From assembly GCF_001540865.1 (NCBI RefSeq), contig NC_033628.1, positions 3,049,077 through 3,113,076 on the forward strand: a DNA stretch of 64,000 nt, written 5' to 3'. The DNA is from Ananas comosus. Lineage: Eukaryota > Streptophyta > Magnoliopsida > Poales > Bromeliaceae. Of the stretch, positions 43,500 through 55,900 are shown piece by piece. Under the pieces are notes generated by a model. That model was not told the origin of the DNA. It worked only from the letters and a program-made list of their open reading frames with translations, and did no database searches. Within the stretch, counting starts at the first letter, position 1. The number at the start of each line of letters is the position of its first letter. The position numbers were made by a program, and so were the translations under genes.

Positions 43500-44949
43500 G
43501 ACAAGAGCTACAATGAAATTGTTATTATGAATACTGTTGATATATTTATTAGCAATTATAAAAACTAAAAAAAAATGTGCTAAAACATAAATAGATAGGA
43601 TAAAATGCAAAATTTTATAAATATCTTAACTAAAAAAATTACAGTTAAAAAAGAAAGTTGGAATGATTTATGCTAATAATAAAATTATGCTAAAAAAATA
43701 GTTATTATTTTATCAATGTAACTTTTATTTGTAGTGTTTTACAAAAACTTATTGATTAACCCTCAGTAATAACATGGCAATGTAAAGCTACTGCCTAATA
43801 CTGCTCAGCATTTAAATATGCGCTTCTTTTGTCATAACCTACACCAAAATGGTCTCCATCTCGACGTCTACATTGTACTGATTCAATCGACTTGGACAAG
43901 ACAGCTGAGGAATGCTGCAACTGTGAAGATGAGGATGTTTGAACACGAAATTACGCGGGAGGAAACGGAATCGGATGCTCCGTCCGAACTCCGCCGACTC
44001 CCGGACATAGCTGTGGTCCGGGCGCACCTCCTCCTTCCCCGAGACCCAGATGAACCTATAAAATGATAACCACGGCCACGACACGAGAAAGATGAGGAAG
44101 GAGACGAGGTAGGAATCATGTGTTCCTCCTCCTCGTTCCGCACTCGCCGACTCGTATGACGAAGGAGAATATGGCTCCTTCCTCCTCGCTGCCTCGATAA
44201 TTAGGTACTCTCTGAAAAAAAAATTTACGGTTCAAAAGCCATTAGTATAGAAAAAAATACTGGAAAAAGCGCGGTACACGAGTCGCTCCACCTCGTGAAC
44301 CGCATGAAGAAGGTCCAGATGGACCTCGCGACTGCCAGCCTCGCAGAGAAAAAAGCGCGGTCCACCAGGAAGGTCCAGATGGACCTCGCGGCGTGCGCAT
44401 GCCTGCAGGAGAAAAAAGGCCGGTCCAACTAGTTCCGCTCCATCTCGTGACCGCATGAAGAGATGGACCTACTCTTAATCCCTAAATAAGAAGCACAAAT
44501 ACGCTAAAATAATAATATCCATAAACCCCTAAAGGAAAAAAATTATCAACAATACTTTATCTAACAACGTAAGGTTAAGTTATAATCAATTAGATTTAAA
44601 TTTTAAAAATTTATGCTTCAAAATTTAATTTTAATTTAAATTTCAATTTAATTCTATTTAATTAATTTAAATTCAAGTTTCAGTTTACAAAATTTTAAAT
44701 TCAAATTCAATTTCAAATTACAATAAATTTATGAACTCCAAAATTTAGATTTGAATTTAAATTATATTTATAGTTAATATTCAAATTAAAATTAAATTTA
44801 AATTTTATATTTTATTTAAATTAAAATATTAAATTTTGTTTGCTTAATTTTAAAATTAAAATTAAAAATAAACTTAAATTCAAAATTCAATTATTTAAAA
44901 TAAAATAGTAATTTTTCTCAAAAGAAAATAAAATAATAACAAAACATAG
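43500..44949. repeat. Array unit 4, indel-rich copy of unit 3
   Basis: Matches 42000-43490 throughout (e.g. AATACTGCTCAGCATTT, AAAATGGTCTCCATCTCG, CTTGGACAAGAC, GAGGAATGCTGCAACTGTGA, CACCTCGTGAACCGCATGA) but with very many one- or few-base deletions and shortened homopolymers relative to unit 3. Frames at 43818-44143 are broken versions of that at 42167. Confidence 0.7.
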
Positions 44950-45560
44950 CCACGACAGAGCACAATGATAATTTTTAGTGTATACTTTGATATATTATTA
45001 GCTACAATTTAATTTAAAAACGCTAAAATAAAAAGTAGGCTAAAAATAAATATTATGATAAATGCTAATAGATTATAAATATATCTTAAATAAAAAAATA
45101 AGTTAAAAAAAGGTTGAATGATTTATACTAATAAAAAAATTATGCTAAAAAAATAAGTCATATATTTTGATCAAAGTATATTTTAGTTTGATGTTTATTA
45201 AAATCATTGATTCAATCAATAATCAATGCAAAGTAAAGCAACTGCTCCTAATACTGCTCCGCATTTTCATATGCCCTCTTCTGTTCTAAACCTAGTCACC
45301 AAAACGCCATCTCTCACTCTTAAGTTATTACTGTATCATCTCGTACTTGGACAAGACTGCTAGAAATCTGCATTGCGAAGATGAAGTTTGTTTTGTTTCG
45401 TAACCGAGAATACGGTGAGGGGAGGTGGAATGGGATGATCCTCGTCCTCTCCGACCTCGCCTGACAAACGCTGTAGGTGCACGGCGCGCCCCTACCTTCC
45501 CCCGGAGATCAATCGACAAATATACAATATAACCACGCGAGTCACCCATATCGACAGATA
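44950..45560. repeat. Array unit 5, partial and indel-rich
   Basis: Third version of the same sequence (AATACTGCTCCGCATTTTCA, CTCGTACTTGGACAAGACTGC) again with scattered small deletions; ends near 45560, where unrelated sequence begins. Confidence 0.7.
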
Positions 45561-46872
45561 GTCTTAATGAGTAGGACATCAACAGGTACGGATACCTATT
45601 TTTTTTTAACCCAATTTGAATTGATCAAATGATTACTCTCAGTTAATCGGATGAGGAACTCCAATATTAAATAAAAACACAATTTAGATTCACATATAAT
45701 TTTATCTGATTCGATACACACGAAAAACGATTTATATATAACTGTACACAAATTGAAATTGTTAAAACAAAATGATTTATAATAATGATAAATTTTGAAA
45801 CATGATTAAAAAAAAAAAGGTGTTTTGAGTTCTGGTTGGTCGATTAGTTGTTGTCAGTAATATGAAGACTAAAATCATCGAATTTTCGAATTCGAAGATA
45901 CGAGTTAAAAAAATCCATCCTAATCTACTCCATTGACACGCCTTGAATTGGAAGGTTGAAAAGTTAAATTGTAAAAAAATTAAATCCGTTTGATTATAAA
46001 ATGGTGGCATTTTGATAAAATTCAATTTTACATAGAATATTTTATTATGAACATTGAAAAAGCAGACAAGTTTCTCAACCCAAAAGAATGGCTAACCACC
46101 AATAAAAAATTTTCAATTAAATACTAGTTTTTAAATTTTTTCTTGTCATTCAAAAATATACATTTACCCCCTTAAAATAAAAAATATACAAGATTATAAT
46201 GTAACAAAATGACTAAATTACTCTCATTTTCTTCGGGATGGGCGTGGATGGAGAGGTGAGTGAGGGTGATGGTGAGGCGGCGACAGGGCGGGGGTAGGGG
46301 AGGGGGGAGGGAGGAGTATGGACAGAGAGATGGGCGAGGGCAAGTGTCGGAGGGCGAGGCGGCGCGGCCGAGGTTGGTGAAGAAGGATGAGAGTTTCAGG
46401 AGTATTTTTTGGTATAAAAAATTCTAACAGAATACTAATGACAGGATCAAAATAAATATTTTTTATTTTATAAAGGGACAAAGTGTAAAGTTTTGAATAA
46501 TATGAGAGAAAGTAAAAATGCCAATATTGACAGAAAAATTTTCTGTAATTTAGCCAAAAGAAAAGTTTAAAGTTGAAGTAAGCTAATACTTCGATAATAC
46601 TAATGTATTGAAAATCGAGTCAAATAGTGACTCATAAAGGTTAATTGGCCATTGGTTACTGGTTCACTCAGTGGATCAATTACTAGTAGAATCATTGACG
46701 TCTGTATAATATCATAAATATTTAATTTTATTATATAAAAAAATATATTTTTAAATTTAAATTTTATACTTAATAATAAAATACTAATTTCGAAACCAAA
46801 TTAAGTAGATATAAAGTTTTAACTGTTACTTTTTACAAGTTAATTTGTGGTAATTAAAATAAAATTATCTAA
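45561..46872. other. Intergenic DNA with one G-rich patch
   Basis: AT-rich except 46225-46390. The minus-strand frame 46224-46481 is Pro-rich because of that composition. No gene recognised. Confidence 0.45.
46286..46311 (+). other. G-quadruplex-type motif
   Basis: GGGCGGGGGTAGGGGAGGGG continues with GGAGGG: at least five G-runs of three or more with loops of one or two bases, on the plus strand. Confidence 0.85.
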
Positions 46873-47110
46873 GGCTTCGTTTGGGATTGCAGGGAGATTG
46901 CGTTACGTGCGGTGAGAAAATACGTTGAAAAATACCCTGTTTGTTTCCGTACGTAATATTGCGTTCCGTATATCGCGATGAAGCGGTTACGATATATTTT
47001 CTGCGGTCCCACCGAAGAACGCAGAAGCATATCCCTATATGCTTTTTCCACAACTCCATTTTATTTAATAGCGTTAGTGCGTTACATAGACCTTAATACC
47101 AAACTAAGCC
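46873..47110. mobile_element. Tourist-like MITE with TAA duplication
   Basis: Ends GGCTTCGTTTGGGATT and AATACCAAACTAAGCC (inverted, 12 of 16 or better), TAA at 46870-46872 and 47111-47113. 238 bp, non-coding. A TWA duplication and GGSC...GTTTGG ends fit PIF/Harbinger. Diverged copy at 34-242. Confidence 0.82.
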
Positions 47111-47113
47111 TAA

Positions 47114-47738
47114 GTCGACTTTAAATGTTCGTTTCTAATATGACTTCACAGAAAAAAAAAAAAAAAGAAAGAATAATTTCATCAATACCCCTCTAGGAGA
47201 CAATAATTATATGAATGCCCCTCCAAATTTGAAAATATCATTAACACCCTTCTAAAAACCAAACAAATACCATTTTAAGGTTAATATTCCGTCAAAAAAT
47301 CCTCAAATATTCTGTAAATACCATTTTACCCCTAGCACTAATTTAACTAAGTGTAATAATTTAAGATTAATTATATGATCAAATCTTAATGTTTGAATTA
47401 CATAACAACTTAACATTCTCTTTAAAATATTACCATGAAAGATCTATAGTCTATTAGGTGTAATAATTAAATTGCATTATCATTTTTCCCTTTTGAATTA
47501 TACATAGTTGTAGTGCAATTGTCCATAGTAGCATTCAACATTAATTATTTCAAGATTTAATGTTTTTGATTTATTTAAATAACTCACATATGTCACACTA
47601 AAATTATTTTGATATCAAAATTCTTGATATTAGTGCTTAAAATTAATAATTTTATCAAATTCATACACGAGGGATCTCATTGAAGAAATTTAACTAAGTA
47701 AAGCCCAAATAGAAAAAGCACTAAAAGTTCAAGGGCTC
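47114..47738. other. Intergenic DNA
   Basis: AT-rich; no gene or element ends recognised. Confidence 0.4.
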
Positions 47739-47741
47739 TTA

Positions 47742-48149
47742 GCCTCCGTTTGGTTCGGGGTTAAGGAAAAAGTAGCTATTCTAGGAATAGAGTTAAGTTC
47801 GGGGTTAAAGTAGGGTTAAAGTTTTTTTGTGTTTGGTTGGGGTTGGAGTTAGTCTAGAATAATGAAAAATAGTGTTTGGTTGGAGTAGGTGGGATAAGAA
47901 GATAATGATTGATAAAAAGGATAATGATTGGTTTGGATAGGTGTGATATGAAAGATAGTGGGTTATTATGAATAGAAAATAGTGTTTGGTTGGAGTTTGG
48001 TGGGGTTAGGTGGGGTTAGCTAACCCGGAATAAATTATTTGAGGTAGGGTTAGATGGGTTAGCTAACCCCACCTATTTTTTAGAGTGTTTGGGGATAAAA
48101 TGGGGGTTAAGGGGTTATTCCACCCCTTAACCCCCAACCAAACAAGGGC
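47742..48149. mobile_element. Tourist-like MITE with TTA duplication
   Basis: Ends GCCTCCGTTTGGTTCGGGGT and ACCCCCAACCAAACAAGGGC; TTA at 47739-47741 and 48150-48152. 408 bp. Internal GGGGTTA/TAACCCC words repeat many times (e.g. 47990-48140). Confidence 0.8.
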
Positions 48150-48152
48150 TTA

Positions 48153-49673
48153 ATGTTAAAAATTTAAAGTTAGAGGGTCTATTTCAAAATGACCTATTGG
48201 TGTGGGTTTTTCATATATTTTTACCCACTAATAATTAGTGCAAAAAATGTTATTTTTAAAATATAGAATGGTACTCATGAAATTACCCCATAATTGTTTG
48301 CTGTCAAAATAACACTACAACTTTTTAAGGGTAAATTAGTCATTTTATAATTTAACTCTTATTTAACTAAACTTTAACCATGGTGAAGTAAAGGTCTGTT
48401 AGAAAAAAAAAGAATAATTGTGGTAATTTTCTGTATTTGAAAGGGTATATATGATATTTTTTTATTTTGTAAGAATGTATATGATATTTACATATTTGAG
48501 AGGCTTAACGGTGAAATTGTTCCAAAATAATAGTGACCGTTTGAATAAAACTAGAGCGGTTCACCGGTTTGATAGTTGAACCGTCGGTTTGTACAATTCA
48601 AATGATTTTTCTTAAATCTATTCGGTTGAAAGGGTTGAACAGTACTATTTTATAAACAGGGTGATTATCGGGCTGATTGAACCGACATATTGACCCAAAT
48701 TTTAAATAATTGAATAAAATTCAAATAGGAAATGAATGAAGCTACAAACGGTCGGTAATTTATTCTGAATCGTTTTCCTAGTCACATTCGTTTGGTGATG
48801 AATGCTGTAGGATTAGGAGCTTGCGCATAGAAATGGGAATATTATTAATCTGACCGTCTTGTATGCTAACTTGGAAATGTCTTCGACCGTGAATGACTGG
48901 AATCAAAATAGATGATGAATTTTATTACGTAGGTTGTTATATAATCACATAGCTTAACTAAGAGCATATCTCCAGTGCATATAGACAGAACATAAATATA
49001 AAAGGAAAGTGCTATGTTCAACAACATGGCAATCAAATTGAATTCGGTAGCTTTGTTTAACAACATGGTCGGTAGATTGGATTTAGATTGCTCAGTTTAT
49101 AGACATTGAGGCTAAATTGAATTTGATTTTGATTGCATCTTAGTTACACATTCTAAAATGTTGAGATTGATTTACTCTACGTATATATGTTATATAGTAT
49201 TAATCAATTTAGATTTGATTGAGCTCTAAGTATATATTTTAGAGCTCAATGTATCCACCCTAGGGTGAAGAATTTAACCAAATTCAAAGTATATATATTA
49301 GGACTTTGTTGGATTTTAATTAATTAGGTAAGAGTCCAACCATATTTTAATTCACCCTATGGTGAAAGATGGTTAAATTCTAAATATGTATTAGGATTAC
49401 CTGAATTTGATAGATTTCTAATTATGTATATTAGAGTATAATTTAGTTTAAGTGAACTCTAATTATATGTATTGGAGTCCAATCATATTCGATTTGATCT
49501 CACCCTAAAGTGAAAAATGGTTAAATTCTAAGTATATTTGTTATAATTAGCTGAATTTGATTTAAATTAAACTCTAATCATATGTATTAGAGTTTAATTA
49601 GTTTTATTTGACTAGGTTCTTGACATGGCAAAATCTAAACTCTTTTAATTTGATTTTATCTTCGCTATATATA
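48153..49673. other. Intergenic DNA with an ATTAGAGTTTAATT-type degenerate repeat
   Basis: 49160-49670 is built from diverged repeats of phrases such as TATATGTATTAGAGT, CACCCTA(G/A)(G/A)GTGAA and GGTTAAATTCTAA(G/A)TAT. No gene. Confidence 0.5.
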
Positions 49674-49676
49674 TTA

Positions 49677-50328
49677 GGGCCCGTTTGGTTCGAGTTATGT
49701 AATATTACAAAGTATCTCGACATATCCAGGTATCTTGGATTTCGGCGTGAGATTACTACTAATGCTGCATTAGAGCGTTTGGTTTAATACAGTAATGTAA
49801 TACTAGATTACAGTGTTTATAGGATTAATATGTTTGGTTCAGTTTATAAAATTTAGTAATCCTGACATAAAAGTATAGTTTTTTCCAAAATTGCCCTTGG
49901 TCATTTGAATATTATTTTTTGTGGAAATGACGAATGGATGGAAGGAGATCGTGATGATTACTTGGGAGGACGACGCAATAGAAGATGATAGGTGTTCGTG
50001 CGAGAGAGAGAGAGAGAGAGAGAGAAAGCGAGAGAAAGCGGCATGCGAGAGAGAGGGCCGGGGGAAGGCGAGAGAGAGATGAAAATAATACCGTTAATTA
50101 GATTTGGGATTGTTGGAGGGTAAAATTGTCATTTTACATAATATGTAGTATTAACGGGTTTCAGTAATGTAAGATACACGACCCCCCTCCCGTTAATATT
50201 TTCGATGTAATTCTGCTCGATTTGTAATCCTACATTAACGATTAGATTACATAGCGGATTAACCAAACATAGTTATCCTGCCAGGATTGCCTGTAATCCT
50301 GCCAGGATAACTCGAACCAAACGCACCC
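49677..50328. mobile_element. Tourist-like MITE with TTA duplication
   Basis: Ends GGGCCCGTTTGGTTCGAGTT and AACTCGAACCAAACGCACCC (inverted, nearly perfect); TTA at 49674-49676 and 50329-50331. 652 bp with a (GA)n run at 50003-50023. Confidence 0.85.
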
Positions 50329-50331
50329 TTA

Positions 50332-50880
50332 AGGTAAAAAGTTTGGCCAAATCTAAGTATCTATATCTATATCCCCACATGAATTGGAAACCCAAAAGTG
50401 CGCATGGCAGCCGCCTGCTCACTCCGGGGCCCAACTTTTCTCTCTCTCTCACACACACCCTACAAGCTTTTCTTTTCTTTTCTTTTCTTTTTTTCAATTT
50501 CTTTTTTGTTTGTGCCTATACTATATCAATTCTATTTTTTAATAATTAATATAATAAAATTAAAATTTTATACAGTATAAAAAAAATTATACACCAAGTG
50601 TATAATACATATGTTCATATATAATTTATAATTAATAAAAAATATAAACTTCAAATATCACTCATGTGTTTTCACACTTTCTCACTTTTGTACTCTATAT
50701 TTTAAAGTGTATTAAATTAGTATCATGTGCTTTCATTTTTTTTTTCGTTAGCTCCTTTGTTAATATTTCGTTAATATGTATTAGAATTGATCGAGTTTGA
50801 ATATAATTGCAGTTTGACTTAGGGTCAAAATGATTTGTTCTAAAGATCAGTGCAGAGAAGAGGTTGGATTGATATAGCCC
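50332..50880. other. Intergenic DNA
   Basis: Includes a TTTTC microsatellite at 50468-50490; no gene. Confidence 0.4.
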
Positions 50881-50889
50881 CATGATCAT

Positions 50890-51870
50890 GACTTAGGAAA
50901 AATGTTTGATTTGGATTTGGGTCACGTTCTATATGGTTTGAACTGGGTTAGATTGGAATTTTGATTTTGATTGATATGATTTGGGCTAGAGATAGCATAT
51001 AGTATGGAGTTTGAGATTAGGCTTTTTAATTGGGTTTTGGTTATCCAGCATTATGGATTTGGTTTGAGGTTGATGGATTGGTTTAAGTTCAGGATTGGAT
51101 TTGGTTTTAGTTATCATCATTTGGAGTTCTTGTCTGGGTTAGATTTTGATTAATATAGTTTTGGATGATACAGTTTGAGTTTGGGCATAGGTTTATACAA
51201 TGTGTGCTTAGGCTTGCGTTAGGTTTGGCCTTTGATTTGGTTAAAATGGTTTCGGTTTCATATAAGGCCCATCAAGTTTGGGTTAGGTTAAGCTTATGTG
51301 ATTCAAGCTCAAGTTTGGGTTAATTGGATTTGGAATTTGGAGCTTGGCTCAGCTTCGGTCAGTCCGGAATAAATTCATGTTTAGGTTGGATTTATATTTG
51401 GGTTGTGGGCTGAACTTGGGACCGTACGGAATATAATCAGAGTTTAGATTTGGGGTTAGGCTGAACTTAAGCCCTGGTTTGGTTTCAAGTTTAGGCTTGA
51501 CATGGTTTGGGTTGGTTTCATACAGTTTGGCTTTTAGTTTAAGTTTGACATAGGTTGGGTTGAGCCTCATATTCAAACTTGGGTCTGGGCTTAGTACGGG
51601 CTCACATAGTTGAAGTTGAAATGTAGATTGGCTGTGAGTCTAGACTTGGACTAAATCCAAGCCCTATAGTTTGGCTTTTAGAGCCAAGCCTGGGTTAGAG
51701 TTAAGCTTACATTTGGGTTTGGGCTCAGTGGGTCTTTCCTATTTCTCAATTCCCTGGATGAGAATCTGAATGATTCGGGCTCCAAAAAGGACCCACGAAA
51801 AAAAGGACCCTCGAAAACTGATTCATGTTCAGGACGTCCAAAGAGTGGCCTGGAAGCACTGATTCGAGAG
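50890..51870. repeat. TTGGGTT-rich dispersed repeat, copy 2
   Basis: 51180-51870 aligns with 31431-32060. Copy 2 extends about 290 bp further left with the same TTTGGGTTAGATT style. Open frames inside are low-complexity. Confidence 0.7.
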
Positions 51871-52093
51871 TTCGAAACCTGTTTGCATTCGAATTTATTT
51901 TATTTTGATTTGAATTCACTCTAAATTTCTCTAAACTCATTTTAATCATATATAGTATGATTTTATTTCGCACTTTATAAATTTAGTCAAAATTCGATAC
52001 ATGCATTCAATAATTATAGTCGGATCACTTGAAAAATAATAGCAGTTATCATTATTTTTTCATAATTTCGACAAATCATAAAATTGTCCTTCT

Positions 52094-52434
52094 TTGGGGC
52101 AAGGCCTCCTCCCGACGAGGTCAGACCCCATTGCCTTGGACCTTGGGGTCCGGACCATGCTAGCTCGGCTGGTATGGCCCAAGCGGGCCGTATCGTGCCT
52201 GGCTGTTCGCCTCTTCTCAGGCCGGCACGGCCGAAGCTCGTTTCGGGATTTGCCGTGCCCTGCCGGGCTGTTGAGCCCCAAGAGTGAGGCCCAGCACAAC
52301 CCAAAGGTTCGGGCCGAGCTGGCTCGACACGGATGCTACAATATTTGCGCAGTGCTGTAGTCCAGTCCGAGTCGTGTCGTGTTGGCCGGCCCACGTACCA
52401 CTCGGCCCGCTTTTACATTCCTGTCATGCCTACC
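52094..52434. mobile_element. hAT-type GC-rich element, copy 4, truncated
   Basis: In inverted orientation relative to copy 1 (19557-20306): shares CATTGCCTTGGACC, GGCCCAAGCGGGCCG and a right terminus GCCCGCTTTTACATTCCTG that mirrors the TAGGGCTGTAAAACGGGC start. The other terminus and its AT-rich half are missing. Frames here are composition artefacts. Confidence 0.6.
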
Positions 52435-52493
52435 AGGCGCGCTGTCACCGCCCCTTCCCCACCCTGAGCAAAAATTTTATGGACAAAATATAT

Positions 52494-52850
52494 GGATGGG
52501 CGACCCGTGGCACGCGGGCCACGCGGGCCACTGTCCCAGACTATTTTTTTGGTGCATTCGGTGCACAATTTTTTAATTTTAAATTTTAATTTAGTATAAA
52601 TATATATATTTATGATATTTAAAAATATATGTAAAAAATATTAAATTCTACATCTCAAATCCCTAAATTTTTTTAAATAAAATTCTAAAATATCATAATA
52701 TATATTGTAAAATTTTGAAAATAAAAAATAAAATTTTAAAACGAAAAATAATGCACCGGGTGTACCAAAAAAAATCAGACTGCTTCCCTGTGTGGAGAGC
52801 AACGGGGACGATGGTCCCCGCGTGGCTCGCGTGCCACACGGCGCCCATCC
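52494..52850. mobile_element. Foldback MITE next to the MROH1/SGR6-like gene
   Basis: Inverted arms: GGATGGGCGACCCGTGGCAC and ACGCGGGCCACGCGGG on the left; GTGCCACACGGCGCCCATCC and CCGCGTGGCTCGCGTGCC on the right; then GGTGCATTCGGTGCA against GCACCGGGTGTACC, around an AT-rich centre. The right arm ends about 140 bp upstream of the ATG, so it may supply promoter sequence. Confidence 0.7.
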
Positions 52851-52879
52851 GGGAGTGGCCCTAAACAAGCTTGCTTGGG

Positions 52880-52990
52880 GCCGATCCCCGTAAAATTTTT
52901 GTCCGCTGCCCTCTCACCGCCCCTCCCCGCTCCCTCTCTCTCTCCCCCTGTCTCTTCTTCTCTCTCGCGATCTCTCTCGTGGGATCATCC
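52880..52990 (+). promoter_or_regulatory. CT-rich leader of the MROH1/SGR6-like gene
   Basis: Pyrimidine-rich stretch (CCCTCTCACCGCCCCTCCCC, then CTCTCTCTCTCCCCCTGTCT) immediately before GATCATCCATGGCG. Typical of a plant 5' UTR. The transcription start is not visible. Confidence 0.55.
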
Positions 52991-55900
52991 ATGGCGTCCT
53001 CTTCCTCCGGCTCCGTCCCCGTCAATGGTAAAATTCTCTTCCCCCCCAATCGCCCCGTCATCATATTCATCTCCTCCTCCTCTCACTTCCTCTCTCTTCT
53101 GTCCCCAGAAGCTGTGCAGGTGCTCGTCTCCTCGCTCGCCGACGAGTCCCCCGTCGTCCGCGAGGCCTCTTTGAATGCCCTTAAGGAGATCGCTCCCTTG
53201 TAATTATTCTCGCCCGTTTGTTGCCCTAATCTTGCATTTTATTGTTTGTCCAATTGAATTGACGAGTCGAATTGTGCAGGAACCCGCTACTGGTTCTGGA
53301 TTGTTGCTCTGCGATTTCCCGAGGAGGCCGTAGGGTGCGTTACGTTGTTATGTATTTGTATTAATCGGAGAGAGTTGGTAGGATCATGATTTGATTGGGG
53401 TGCTATGTGTTGCGCAGAGGTTCGGCAATTTGGCCGGGGTGTTTAGCGTGATGGCTTGCGCTGTACGAGCAATGGACCAGAAAAATGTGGAGCCCACCTA
53501 CATGACAAAGCTCGCGAAGATTGCAACTGCAGAAATTGTCACTTCAAAGGTATGGGTAACTCAATTGGACAGGAAAGGAGCCCTTTTGGGCTTTTTTTTT
53601 TTTTTTCCCGAGTTAAAATGAGTTGGTTAATACTATTTTGTGTTCTGAGATAGATTAGATTTGAACCGGTCTTTGCTTGACTAATAAGCTCCGCTGATTC
53701 TTCGCCTCATTAAATTTAAGCGCTTTGAGTGGTGCAACAAGCCCTTAGACACTGGTGATGGAAACAGATAATTTGATTGTGCTAGGAAGCTAGGTCAATT
53801 TTGTAGTTGACTTGTTATAACTCATTGGATGGTGGATCAGATAATAGGCATTATTTGTGAAATAACAAAGCTTTGGTCTTTTCTCTGTTTTTCATTTCAA
53901 TCTAATTTTGTTCTAGAAGCTTGAGACATGATGTCAAATGACGGTATCTACATGGCACATTTGGATGTTGGAACAATGTACACAGTGATAGTCTGTCTGA
54001 ATGTTGGGTTACATTGGTGATTTTATTGTAGAGAGTTTGATTGTGGTCCATTACATGTTCTAATAAAATGACTTTCTAGGTTAGTGCATTCTGGGTACAG
54101 TTTAGATATGGGATTACTTACTTGTTGCTCAATTTTAGACATCTGTAACTGGATTCTGTCTACTGCAGTACCTTACTGTAACTGGATTCTTGATAGTTGT
54201 TTTAATGACATAATAGTTGGAATGCACTTATGACAGTTCATAAATAGAATGACATAAATCTTTATCTACAAATGTTTTTGGGACACGTGGTTCAACCAAT
54301 TGATGTCTTGTGTGTTGTCCAGGATTTCAATGCTGATTGGCAAAGAGCGGCTTCTAGTCTTCTTGTTTCAATTGGATCACATGTTCCTGACTTGGTAGGT
54401 TTTCCCACTGAACATGAGCTTTTCTTTGAAACAGGTCTTTTTCCCTCTATATAGTTGACTTCTATTTGATGGCAGTGTTTATCGGAAGGAGCTAAGTAGA
54501 ACTTTACATTTTAACATTTATCATGTCAAATTTTATCGTGTGTGACTTTTTAAATGTGGGCCGATTGCTTATATGAGATGTAGGATTGCAGCCTCGGGTT
54601 ACCTGCTAGATCTAAGAAGTCAAATGATGTTGGAATATAACATTGACTCAAATTTAATACTATTCTTTGTCTATCTTGTTGTTTGCTAGTTTTTGGACTA
54701 GATCTATTAGTTTTTTCCTTTGTATACCACAACTGCTGTTGACATGCTCGGTTTTATAATCTAACAGAAAAGCACCTTGATTGGTTGGTTCCCCCCCATT
54801 TTCTGATCTTTCTGCTGCATGTAGTTGTTTACCTCTTTTGAGCTGACCATTCGTTTTAGAGATTATGTCACTCGTTAGGATTTTAGCTTTGCTTTCTACT
54901 TATAGAAGTGGATTTTCACGTTACAAATTAACATAAAGCTATTACAGTTCTGGCATCTTTGGGTAAACTGTGGAAAACCTAAAGCCAAAATCAAAAATAG
55001 AATTTTGTGTTTAGCCATGTTCTCCTTGAATAAGCACCATCTTCCATTCACACTCTGTGGTTGATTGGTATTAGTGTTTTGTTGCCTGCTCTTTCCGCTC
55101 TTTTCAATGTAACAGTCATGTTTTTGTTGATTCTCTGGGCCTTTTGCTTGGTAGATGATGGAGGAAGTATTTCTTCACCTATCTGGGCCTAATTCAGCTT
55201 TACCAGCCATGGTTCAAATACTTGCTGATTTTGCTTCTGCAGAAGGTTAAAAGTTAAACATTTGCCTGGTTTTTTTAACTTGTCTTCTATGTGATGGATG
55301 TGACAATTGAAATAGTTCTATTTCTGTTTGTCCATTTGAAGCTTTGCAGTTCACTCGACGGTTAAAGGATGTGCTTTTACGTGTTTTACCAATTATTGGC
55401 AATGTACGAGACTCCCAACGACCTGTTTTTGCCAATGGTAATGTCTCTTTACAACTAACTCTATACAGGAACTTTTATTTGACAACTGTTGGTAATCATG
55501 AATGTCAAGTTTGGCATAACATTTTTCTTTGGCTATCCTTATTTTCATTAATATATATTTTCGCTCTTATTTTCTGGTTCATCAATTTGGGTTATTGGCT
55601 TCCAGCTTTTAAGTGTTGGTGTCAGGCTGCATCTCAGTACCTTAGTGATTTTCCTTCGGAACCACTTCTCGACAGTGATGTAATGTAAGTTAGTTTGTTT
55701 CATCTTAAATACAAAATATATATGGTGTTCTCTTATGTTTTATATTTATATTTGAGATTTTTACAGGTCTTTCATGAATTCTGTTTTTGAACTACTGCTG
55801 AGAGCCTGGGCAAGTTCACGTGATCTGAAGGTATAGATTGCACTAGCATTTTTTTCCATAGGTTTGGTTCTTTTGTTTATAAGTTATTGCTTTTATTCAG

